Assembly: GCF_020510705.1 (NCBI RefSeq)
Contig: NZ_CP075184.1
Span: 3,596,001 to 3,660,000, forward strand
Source: Acidovorax radicis
Lineage (GTDB): Bacteria > Pseudomonadota > Gammaproteobacteria > Burkholderiales > Burkholderiaceae_C
Direction: 5' to 3'
Length of the DNA stretch: 64,000 bases
The notes under the pieces are model-generated. The model made no database searches, was not told the origin of the DNA, and saw nothing but the letters and a program-made list of their open reading frames with translations. A program made the translations under genes and the position numbers. The number at the start of each line of letters is the position of its first letter. The stretch's first letter is position 1. Positions 28,074-35,501 of the stretch are shown in pieces.

Positions 28074-28400
28074 ATGCAAGCTCTTGCAACCAACAGTGAC
28101 ATAGCCCCTGACGGAGTCATCCTGGCGCAGTCGGTATTGGATCTGCATGGTCAGCTTCTACTGCCAGCGGGGGCAAACATCACGAACGACACCCTGAGAA
28201 GCCTGCGACAGCGCGGTGTCGAAACGGTCATGGTGGCGGCTCCTGAAGTTACCTTGAGTCCGGGAAAAATACCCCCCCAGGTTCTTCAGGCCCAGATCGA
28301 CAAGCGGTTGCGGCATTTGTTCCGGCCAGCCCTGAAGGCGGGGCAACTCAATCCGCTTTTCCACCTGATCGCGGAATATCGGCTGAAGGAGAAGCCATGA
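28074..28400 (+). CDS. Stand-alone small domain resembling the HD-GYP C-terminal tail (108 aa)
   Basis: The first half (GVILAQSVLDLHGQLLLPAG, then ITNDTLRSLRQRGVETVMV) has the same pattern as the C-terminus of the HD-GYP protein two genes on (LKPGMVLARDLLSPEGAVLL, then LTTELIKRLRLREG). The same sequence type is often attached to HD-GYP proteins. The second half is helical and basic. It has no catalytic motif and could be a regulatory or adaptor subunit. Nine bases after the EAL gene; its end overlaps the HDOD gene by four bases. Confidence 0.75.
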   Translation: MQALATNSDIAPDGVILAQSVLDLHGQLLLPAGANITNDTLRSLRQRGVETVMVAAPEVTLSPGKIPPQVLQAQIDKRLRHLFRPALKAGQLNPLFHLIAEYRLKEKP

Positions 28401-29239
28401 ATGCCCTGACTGTTGAGGGTATACGGCGAAGCATCCGCGAGTTGCCGGCACTCCCGGCCGTGGTGCTGGAGCTGATCCAGTCGTTCGGGGACAGCCACAT
28501 TTCCGCTGAGCAGTTGGCGGCAAAAATATCACACGACCAAGCGATTGCCGCAAAGACATTGCGGCTTGCCAACTCGTCGTTCTACGGACTGCCTCGGCAG
28601 GTGACCTCCATCCCGGAGGCGACAACAATACTTGGCCTGCGAACCCTTCGCAGTGTGGCGACAGCAGCGGGTGTGGTTGGAGGCTTTTCGAGCCTGCAGT
28701 GCCCGGGTTTTCATTTCGAGGCGTTCTGGCGCCACTCCATTGCTACGGCGATTACCGCGCGGACCTTGGCGCAACGCAGCAATCTGGACGAAGATACCGC
28801 TTTTACAATGGGACTTCTGCATGACATCGGTCGTCTGGTGCTGGTTAGTTCCTATGAGTCCGAGTACGCACAGGCCATCGCATACCAGTTGGAGCACGAC
28901 TGCCTGATGCATGTCGCCGAGCGCCTCCAATTCGGAGTCGATCATGCGGATGTGGGTGGAGTGGTGGCAGAGCATTGGCACTTTGCGCCCGAGATCGTCG
29001 CGGCCATTTCAGATCACCACCGCCCCCAAGGGGCTCGCACCAGATGCCTGGGCGATCTGCTGCACGTGGCAGACAACATCGCACATGGCCTGGATCTTTC
29101 TCGCAAGGAAGATGACATGGTGCCGCTGCTGGGGCTGGATGCGTGGGCGCGCATGGCGCTTAGCGGCAGTGATTACCTGGACGTTTTTGATGTGGTGGAA
29201 CAACAGCATGAAAGCGTCTGCGCTGCATTGCTGGCCTGA
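28397..29239 (+). CDS. HDOD-domain signalling protein
   Basis: 280 residues: an HDOD domain (IRELPALPAVVLELIQSF, then KISHDQAIAAKTLRLANSSF, FYGLPRQVTSIPEATTILGL) with a partial HD signature (FTMGLLHDIGRLVLVSSYE) and a late AISDHHRPQG. HDOD proteins are HD-superfamily relatives usually thought to be non-enzymatic regulators, often placed with c-di-GMP or kinase genes. The start overlaps the preceding gene (ATGA), so translation is coupled. Confidence 0.88.
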   Translation: MNALTVEGIRRSIRELPALPAVVLELIQSFGDSHISAEQLAAKISHDQAIAAKTLRLANSSFYGLPRQVTSIPEATTILGLRTLRSVATAAGVVGGFSSLQCPGFHFEAFWRHSIATAITARTLAQRSNLDEDTAFTMGLLHDIGRLVLVSSYESEYAQAIAYQLEHDCLMHVAERLQFGVDHADVGGVVAEHWHFAPEIVAAISDHHRPQGARTRCLGDLLHVADNIAHGLDLSRKEDDMVPLLGLDAWARMALSGSDYLDVFDVVEQQHESVCAALLA

Positions 29240-29252
29240 AGAGGTATCTCCT

Positions 29253-30209
29253 GTGAACTCACCCGATTCATTGGCAACCGCCCCTGGCGTGGCATCCGGT
29301 ATCTTGTCCTCTAGCGAAGCGACGGCTGACCGGGTCAAAGAGCTGCTCAGGGCCAACGAAGAACTCAAGCAACTCAACTCCCAACTCTCGGACGCTCAGG
29401 ACAAGCTGATGCAATCGGAAAGGATGGCCTCCATTGGTCAACTCGCCGCAGGCGTCGCACACGAAATCAACAACCCCATCGGATTCATTTTCTCGAACTT
29501 CGGAACGCTGGAGCGCTACCTGGGCGATCTCTTCCAAATGCTCGCGGCCTACGAGGAGGCTGAATCCGAACTGGCGGGCACTCCAGCAGCCGCTCGCCTG
29601 AAGGGGTTGCGTGACAAGATAGAACTGGAATTCCTGAAGGAAGACATTCCGTCCTTAATGTCCGAGTCCAAGGATGGCATCACTAGGGTGCGCAACATCG
29701 TTCAGAACCTCAAGGATTTTTCACGAGTCGATACCTCCCAGAATTGGGTGCTGGCGGATATCCATCACGGGCTTGACTCGACGCTCAATATCGTAAACAA
29801 CGAGATTAAGTACAAGGCGGAGGTGGTCAAGACCTACGGCGAGATACCCGACATAGAGTGCCTCCCATCGGAACTTAACCAGGTGTTCATGAACCTTCTT
29901 GTCAATGCCGCCCATGCTATCCAGAAGGACCGAGGAACTATCACCATCCGTACCGGCACTCAGAGTGACCGTATCTGGATAGAAGTGCAGGATAACGGAG
30001 AGGGCATCGCTAAGGAGAATATCGGGCGAATTTTCGATCCATTCTTTACGACGAAGGCCGTTGGCAAAGGAACCGGGTTGGGGCTGTCGTTGTCCTACGG
30101 TATCGTAAAAAAGCACTTCGGCAGCATCGATGTCTTCAGCGAGAGAGGGGTCGGTACCCGGTTTCGCGTCACTCTACCGATTCGTCATCCGCCGGAGGCC
30201 GATGCGTGA
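29253..30209 (+). CDS. Soluble sensor histidine kinase
   Basis: 318 residues from a GTG at 29253 with an AGAGG upstream. There is no membrane segment. A coiled coil (about 25-58: VKELLRANEELKQLNSQLSD) leads to the HisKA helix SIGQLAAGVAHEINNPIGF with His near residue 70, then a HATPase domain with NQVFMNLLVNAAHAI, VQDNGEGIAKENIGRIFDPF and GTGLGLSLSYGIVKKHFGS. It has no receiver of its own. The natural partners are the receivers of the EAL protein upstream and the two genes downstream. It overlaps the next gene by four bases. Confidence 0.9.
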   Translation: MNSPDSLATAPGVASGILSSSEATADRVKELLRANEELKQLNSQLSDAQDKLMQSERMASIGQLAAGVAHEINNPIGFIFSNFGTLERYLGDLFQMLAAYEEAESELAGTPAAARLKGLRDKIELEFLKEDIPSLMSESKDGITRVRNIVQNLKDFSRVDTSQNWVLADIHHGLDSTLNIVNNEIKYKAEVVKTYGEIPDIECLPSELNQVFMNLLVNAAHAIQKDRGTITIRTGTQSDRIWIEVQDNGEGIAKENIGRIFDPFFTTKAVGKGTGLGLSLSYGIVKKHFGSIDVFSERGVGTRFRVTLPIRHPPEADA

Positions 30210-31546
30210 GTTCATTCACTGATACGACATCCACGGCTGCCGCCGCAGATATCAATACCACCGCTACCCCGCAGGAAACGATTCAAGTCTGGCGCATTCT
30301 CTGTGTCGATGACGAGCCCAACATCGTGGCAGCACTCAAGCGCCTGTTTCGCGGTAGCGGATACCAAGTCGCCACCGCAACCAGTGGCCTTGAAGCGATT
30401 GCCTATCTGGAGCATGAGCCTGTGGATCTGGTCTTCTCAGATATGAGAATGCCGGGGATGGATGGCGCAGAGCTGCTGGCGCAGATTCGAGTGCGCTGGC
30501 CTAGAACCGCACGCGTGCTTCTGACAGGGTACGCCGACATCGGTTCGACCATTGCAGCCATCAACAACGGAGAGGTGTACCGCTACATCACCAAGCCCTG
30601 GGATGACGGGGAGGTGCTTGCAACAGCCCACCAAGTCTTCGAGCGTATGGCGCTGGAACAGGAGAAAGTTCGTCTTGAACTACTGCTGGTGGCAAAAAAT
30701 CAGGCGCTCACGGAACTCAACGAAACACTGGAGGAAAAAGTCGCGGCGCGCACGAGTGAGCTTCTCCAGCTTAGCCAGAAGATTAAGAAGAACTACCTTA
30801 GTTCGATCAAGGTGTTTTCAAACCTTTTGGAGTGGCGTGGGGGCCTGCTTTCTGGCCACTCGCGCCGCGTCGCCGACCTAGCTCGCCGCACCGCCCGCGC
30901 CATGGGTATGAGTGAGGCGGATCAGCAAGACGCTTTTATTGCGGGGCTTTTGCACGACATCGGCCAGATTGGATTGCCTGATTCCTTGCTTGCCCGGCCC
31001 GTACCCAGGTTGTCCGAAGAGGAAGGCATTCAGTACAGGCGGCACGCCAGCTTGGGAGAGCAGGCACTCATGGCACTCGATGACATGCAGGTTGTCGCCA
31101 ATATCATCCGGAGCCACCATGAACGCCACGATGGCCTTGGATATCCCGATGGGTTGGCCTCAGGGAGGATCCCCATGGGGGCTGCCATACTGGCTGTCGT
31201 TGATACCTATGACGATCTGCAGATCGGGCATCTGAGTTCCACGCCATTGAATGCGGTAGATGCCCGTTCCATGATTGCAAGAGGCCGGGGAACGCAGTTT
31301 CACCCTGAAGTGGTCGATGTCTTTCTGCAAATGCTTTTGAAGGCGGCCCCTGGTGTAGAGCCGCAGCCCCTCATGCTCAAGACGCAGTTCCTAAAGCCAG
31401 GCATGGTCCTGGCACGCGACCTACTTTCCCCCGAAGGGGCCGTGTTGCTTACCGTGGATCATGTCCTTACGACCGAGCTTATCAAACGATTGCGACTGCG
31501 CGAGGGGCGAGACGGCATCGAGCTGATCTTGCCGATCAAACTTTAA
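30206..31546 (+). CDS. Response regulator with HD-GYP domain and C-terminal accessory domain
   Basis: 446 residues. The receiver has ILCVDDEPNI, Asp near 79 in VFSDMRMPGMDG, and YITKPWDDGEV. A coiled coil (about 150-195) is followed by an HD-GYP domain (AGLLHDIGQIGLPDSLL near 250; HHERHDGLGYPDGL near 305; VVDTYDDLQ). The HDIGKIG Lys is replaced by Gln, while metal ligands and the GYP residues remain. The last 60 residues repeat the small domain encoded by the gene at 28074. The likely role is phosphorylation-controlled c-di-GMP hydrolysis driven by the kinase just upstream. Confidence 0.9.
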   Translation: MSSFTDTTSTAAAADINTTATPQETIQVWRILCVDDEPNIVAALKRLFRGSGYQVATATSGLEAIAYLEHEPVDLVFSDMRMPGMDGAELLAQIRVRWPRTARVLLTGYADIGSTIAAINNGEVYRYITKPWDDGEVLATAHQVFERMALEQEKVRLELLLVAKNQALTELNETLEEKVAARTSELLQLSQKIKKNYLSSIKVFSNLLEWRGGLLSGHSRRVADLARRTARAMGMSEADQQDAFIAGLLHDIGQIGLPDSLLARPVPRLSEEEGIQYRRHASLGEQALMALDDMQVVANIIRSHHERHDGLGYPDGLASGRIPMGAAILAVVDTYDDLQIGHLSSTPLNAVDARSMIARGRGTQFHPEVVDVFLQMLLKAAPGVEPQPLMLKTQFLKPGMVLARDLLSPEGAVLLTVDHVLTTELIKRLRLREGRDGIELILPIKL

Positions 31547-31564
31547 CCCCTGGATCGGTTAACC

Positions 31565-32098
31565 ATGCCAAAAATCCTATTGTTGGATGACGAACCCCAT
31601 GTGCTTTCCGCGATCAAGCGAAGCTTGCGGGCGGGGTTGGGAACGGAGGTGCGCATTGAAGAAACAGTGGCCCCGGAGGTCGCATTGGCCCGCTTGAGAG
31701 AAGCTGTGTTCGATGTCGTGATTTCAGACTACCGCATGCCGCTCATGACGGGTGTGGAGTTCCTGAGCCTGGTGCGGACCATCCAGCCCCTGGCCGTGCG
31801 TATGGTGCTCAGTGCGTCCTCTGATTCTGAAGCGCTGATGCGTGCGGTAAATGACGCTGAGGTGTTCCGGTATGTGCTCAAGCCGTGGGACGAAAAGGAC
31901 CTAATAGGCCATGTCCGTGCCGCGCTTGAGCGTGCAGACCAACTGCGCCGTGACGTCGCGCTTGCTGAAGTAGGTCGGTATGAGTTTGGAGAGATCAGTG
32001 CCACGGAGCTGGAGCGGCGCAGATTGGAAGCGTTGGAACCGGGTCTCACCCATGTGGCCTGGGGACCCAACGGCGAGGTCTTGGGACCTGAAAGCTGA
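31565..32098 (+). CDS. Stand-alone response regulator (receiver domain)
   Basis: 177 residues: a receiver (ILLLDDEPHVLSAIKRSLR, Asp near 55 in VVISDYRMPLMTG, YVLKPWDEKDL) with a short helical extension and no known output domain. It closely resembles the receivers in the EAL and HD-GYP proteins of the same cluster, so it may act as a phosphate sink or connector. The gene ends about 15 bases before the remains of an IS3 element, so a longer ancestral C-terminus cannot be ruled out. Confidence 0.88.
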   Translation: MPKILLLDDEPHVLSAIKRSLRAGLGTEVRIEETVAPEVALARLREAVFDVVISDYRMPLMTGVEFLSLVRTIQPLAVRMVLSASSDSEALMRAVNDAEVFRYVLKPWDEKDLIGHVRAALERADQLRRDVALAEVGRYEFGEISATELERRRLEALEPGLTHVAWGPNGEVLGPES

Positions 32099-32110
32099 AG
32101 TCCGTCCAAA

Positions 32111-32215
32111 GGGGCCGGATAAAAACCTGGACTCGTTTTATGCTGAAAGTCTGAGGCTCTCTCGGTATTCGATGGGGCCGAGAGAGCCAAGGGATATCTT
32201 GATCTGTTAGAGCCG
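32111..32215 (-). mobile_element. Terminal fragment of a second IS3-family element
   Basis: On the minus strand the DNA encodes IKISLGSLGPIEYRESLRLS and a stop at 32138-32140, followed by an end sequence gtccaggtttttatccggcc. This matches the orfB end and right terminus of the adjacent intact element, but in opposite orientation and with differences. A relic of an older relative that lies against the newer copy. Confidence 0.75.
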
Positions 32216-32224
32216 ATCCAATCT

Positions 32225-33850
32225 TGACCAGCTGGGGGTGCGGACAAAAACTTGGACTACCAGGAGGTAGTTCATGTATTCCTACGAAGATCGAATCCGA
32301 GCGGTCGAGCTCTACATCAAACTGGGCAAGCGCACCGGTGCCACTATCCGCCAGTTGGGATATCCGACGAAGAACTCGTTGATGAGCTGGCATGAGGAGT
32401 ACGAGCGGCGCCTGGACCTGCCGTCCGGCTACGCGCGCTCAAAGCCGAAGTATTCTCAAATTCAGAAGAAGAAGGCTGTCGAACACTACGCCGAGCACGG
32501 GCGCTGCATCGTCGCCACGGTCAAGGCGCTGGGCTATCCGTGCCGCGATTTGCTGCGTGCCTGGATTGATGAACTGGACCCTGACTCCCGCCAGCGCGTT
32601 GTCGGCAGAGCCGTCAGTGCGCCTCGGCTGCCGCAACTGAAGAAGCAGGCAGTCCTCGAGCTGTGCACTCGTGAGGGAAGTGCGCAGGCGGTTGCTCAGA
32701 AGCTTGGCGTGAGCAGGCCGACGTTGTACAACTAGAAGAACCAGCTTCTGGGACGTGAGGCACCCGCATCCATGAAACACACCAATCAGTCCCCGCGGGC
32801 TCAAGAGCGCGATGAGCTCGAGCGCGAGGTTGAGGCGTTGCGCCGCGAAGTCAGGCAACTGCGCCTTGAGCAGGACCTCTTGAACAAGGCCAATGAACTG
32901 CTAAAAAAAGGCCTGGGCGTCGATCTGCAGCTCCTGTCCAACCGGGAGAAGACACTGCTGATTGACGCCCTCAAGGAGCACTATGGTCTGCCAAAGCTCC
33001 TTGGACAGTTGGGTCTTGCACGCAGCTCGTACTTCTACCATCGGGTCCGAGCGGCCGCCGGCGACAAGTACCTTGAAGTAAGGCAGTCCATCACCGATAT
33101 CTTCGAGTCGAACCATCGCTGCTACGGCTACCGCAGGCTGCAGGCCTCGCTGACTAGGCAAGACGTCACAATCTCCGAGAAGGTGGTGCAGCGCCTGATG
33201 AAGCAAGAGAGCCTAGTCGTGGCTAAGCCCAAGCGGCGCAGGTATGCGTCCTACCTTGGCGAGATCAGCCCCGCGCCTGAGAACATCATCGACCGAGACT
33301 TCCAGGCCGCGGCACCGAACAAGAAGTGGCTCACGGACATCACGGAGTTCCAGATCCCTGCAGGTAAGGTCTACCTGTCGCCGATCATCGACTGCTTCGA
33401 TGGGATGGTGGTGAGCTGGACCATTGGCACGAGCCCGGATGCTGAGCTGGTCAATACCATGCTGGATGCAGCCATCGAGACGGTGACAGACACCGCTGAC
33501 CGGCCTGTGGTTCACTTCGACCGCGGGGGGCACTACCGCTGGCCAGGCTGGATATCGAGGATGCGCGATGCCAACTTCACCCGCTCGATGTCTCGCAAGG
33601 CATGCTCCCCTGACAACGCAGCCTGCGAGGGGTTCTTCGGTCGGCTGAAGAACGAACTGTTCTATCCTCGGGACTGGAAGAGCGTCACCCTTGCGCAGTT
33701 CATTGAGGCAGTCGACGACTACATCCGCTGGTACAACGAGAAGCGGATCAAGATCTCCCTTGGCTCACTCAGTCCCATCGAATACCGAGAGAGCCTTGGA
33801 CTCACGGCATAAAACCAGTCCAAGTTTTTATCCGCACCCCCAGCTGGTCA
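32225..33850 (+). mobile_element. IS3-family insertion sequence
   Basis: About 1626 bp, bounded by 34-bp inverted repeats (32225-32258 and 33817-33850; they begin tgaccagctgggggtgcgga) with one mismatch. The ends are TG...CA. I see no clear target duplication in the immediate flanks (tct on the left, gtt on the right), and the left flank is a relic of a relative, so the present position may reflect recombination. It contains one transposase frame with an internal stop. The right inverted repeat forms the tail of the neighbouring TetR gene. Confidence 0.88.
32274..33812 (+). pseudogene. IS3-family transposase interrupted by an amber codon
   Basis: Two frames, 32274-32735 and 32772-33812, are in the same phase and separated only by TAG at 32733-32735. 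The codon stands where VSRPTLYN is normally followed by Trp (WKNQLLGRE), so one TGG-to-TAG change splits a 512-residue protein. The N-terminal part has helix-turn-helix repeats. The C-terminal part is an rve integrase domain (KKWLTDITEFQIPAGKVYLS with the first Asp, VVHFDRGGHYRW with the second, CEGFFGRLKNELFY with the Glu). It may be inactive unless the stop is suppressed or the second part is translated from 32772. Confidence 0.8.
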
Positions 33851-34457
33851 GTTTTGGGTTGGCACTAACAGGCGTTGATCGACTCTTTCCGCCTAGCGAC
33901 CCTAGCAGCGCGTGTTCTGTTGCTGCGGCTATCTGGTCTGCGAAGTTACTTCCTACGGAACGTGCCAGAGTAACCGCTCCCGCAAGCGAAGAGAGGGCGG
34001 CGCAAGCGGCTCCAATGTCTCGTGGTGCATTTGGCGAGGCTGGACCGTCGACGATCACCTGCGCAACGTCGCGCAAAGCCTTTTCAAACGTCTCACGGGA
34101 ACCTTCATCCGATCGCGCGACTTCTGCCGGCATCGTCTGAAGCGTGCAACTCTCTGACAAGTCACAGGTCCGCTTGGCACTGAGGTAGAAGCGCACAAAC
34201 TCCGGCCACCACGTGCGTCCGTGCTTTTCCTGGAAGTGCAGCACGCCGCCTCGCAATTCGGCCATGCCCTGTGCGACCGACTCCCGGAATGCGTGGGCCT
34301 TCGAGTCGAAATGAACGTAGAAGGCACCCGATGTCAGGCCTGCTTCCTTCGCCAGGCCGTCAACCCCAATCCCGCCAAATCCTGCCTTGCGAAACCCGCG
34401 CCCTGCGCCGTCCAGTATGCGTTGCCGCGTCTGCACCTTCTGTTCTGACCTTGACAC
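33828..34457 (-). CDS. TetR-family repressor with IS-derived C-terminal tail
   Basis: 209 residues from a GTG at 34457 with AAAGAG upstream (a TTG at 34472 is also open). TetR DNA-binding helices: TRQRILDGAGRGFRKAGFGG and the following GVDGLAKEAGLTSGAFYVHF. The C-terminal ligand domain ends around GGKSRSTPVSANPK. The last residues, LTSWGCG, and the stop codon come from the inverted repeat of the adjacent IS3 element. Divergent from a tautomerase/VOC pair, with an operator-like palindrome between them, so it should repress that pair and itself. Confidence 0.87.
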   Translation of the reverse strand: MSRSEQKVQTRQRILDGAGRGFRKAGFGGIGVDGLAKEAGLTSGAFYVHFDSKAHAFRESVAQGMAELRGGVLHFQEKHGRTWWPEFVRFYLSAKRTCDLSESCTLQTMPAEVARSDEGSRETFEKALRDVAQVIVDGPASPNAPRDIGAACAALSSLAGAVTLARSVGSNFADQIAAATEHALLGSLGGKSRSTPVSANPKLTSWGCG

Positions 34458-34505
34458 GAGGGGCTCTTTCAATATGTGAAGCTGACGATTGTAGTTGTTC
34501 AAAAC

Positions 34506-34537
34506 ACGATCGTTATGTATTATAGAATAACGGTCGT
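34506..34537. promoter_or_regulatory. TetR-type operator in divergent promoter
   Basis: ACGATCGTTAT, ten bases, then ATAACGGTCGT: an 11-base inverted repeat with one mismatch, wrapped around the AT-rich spacer gtattataga that could hold a -10 element. It lies in the 143 bases between the tetR and tautomerase starts. The best-defined operator in the window. Confidence 0.75.
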
Positions 34538-34600
34538 TACTTGAAATGTTCTGCGGTTCGCAGCGCATGAGCGACGCCGTTCTTTCTGTTTGGAGTACCC

Positions 34601-35017
34601 ATGCCACTTACTCTCACCCTCACTGAGGGCGTTCTTCCCAAGGGCCAGGAAAAAATCGCCTTCAGCCGCCTGTCAGATGCCATGCTTAGATGGCATGGCT
34701 TGGCAGGAAACAAGGCGATGACGCCCAACATCGTGGGCTCGATCCACGTCTTGCCAACGGAGCACACGTACTCCGGATCAAAGGAGGCCTCCGTGGCGTT
34801 CGTCGAATGGAAGGTCCCGTCCTTCGCGTTCGCCAGTCGGGAGGTTCAAGTTGGCTACATAGAAGAAGCCACGAACATCATTCATGAGCTGTCAGGCGCG
34901 CAGCACCCGAAGGAGCGTATATGGGTCAACGTCGTGCACGCGGTAGACGGGGCCTGGGGCATCGCCGGGATGGCTCTCACCAATGCGCAGCTCGGCGAAG
35001 GAGCCGCATCGGCCTGA
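34601..35017 (+). CDS. Tautomerase-family protein
   Basis: 138 residues beginning Met-Pro-Leu-Thr, so Met removal would leave the N-terminal Pro that is the catalytic base of the 4-oxalocrotonate tautomerase superfamily. The double-length size fits a fused two-unit tautomerase (second unit about 70-130, with REVQVGYIEEATNIIHEL and ERIWVNVVHAVDGAWGIAG). The substrate is unknown. First gene of a two-gene cassette under the divergent TetR regulator, with the VOC gene 27 bases downstream. Confidence 0.75.
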   Translation: MPLTLTLTEGVLPKGQEKIAFSRLSDAMLRWHGLAGNKAMTPNIVGSIHVLPTEHTYSGSKEASVAFVEWKVPSFAFASREVQVGYIEEATNIIHELSGAQHPKERIWVNVVHAVDGAWGIAGMALTNAQLGEGAASA

Positions 35018-35044
35018 CGCCCATCTACGTCTGGGGATACCAAC

Positions 35045-35440
35045 ATGCAACTCTCGAACTATTTGTTTTTCACCACGACCTGTGATGACGCCCTGGCTTT
35101 CTATACTCAATGTGGTCTTGGTCGTGTCATCGAGGTGCTTCGCTACGGGGTCGATGGCATGCCCGTGAAGAACGAGGCCATGCGCGGCAAGGTCATGCAT
35201 GCCAAGTTCGAGGGACCAGGCTTGCTCTTCTATGCCTCCGACAACGATGATGCTGAGCCGATGCGAGGCTCCGCGCATTTGCTTGCGATGAACGGTCGAG
35301 ATTCAACGAACAATCTCTTCCGAGCTTTGGCTGCAGGTGGAACGGTCACGACCCCTTTGGGCATTCAGCCGTGGGGGGACTACTACGGCAAATTGACCGA
35401 CCGGTTCGGTGTTCAGTGGATGCTGAACTGCGCTGAGTAA
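35045..35440 (+). CDS. VOC-family protein, PhnB-like
   Basis: 131 residues, with the start MQLSNYLFFTTTCDDALAFY and the end PWGDYYGKLTDRFGVQWMLN typical of PhnB-like VOC proteins. Residues such as His in RGKVMHAKFEG are kept. A cytoplasmic single-module protein probably forming a dimer. Together with the tautomerase it looks like a small detoxification or aromatic-degradation cassette under TetR control. That role is inference. Confidence 0.82.
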   Translation: MQLSNYLFFTTTCDDALAFYTQCGLGRVIEVLRYGVDGMPVKNEAMRGKVMHAKFEGPGLLFYASDNDDAEPMRGSAHLLAMNGRDSTNNLFRALAAGGTVTTPLGIQPWGDYYGKLTDRFGVQWMLNCAE

Positions 35441-35501
35441 GAGCGTTGCCGGCCCAGTTGCGGATGACTGCTTCGTGAACTGTCGTAGTACCGCTTTAGG
35501 C

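Noticed and set aside
32225..33850. Target-site duplication of the IS3 element
   Set aside because: Immediate flanks (tct and gtt) do not match, so I do not claim one.
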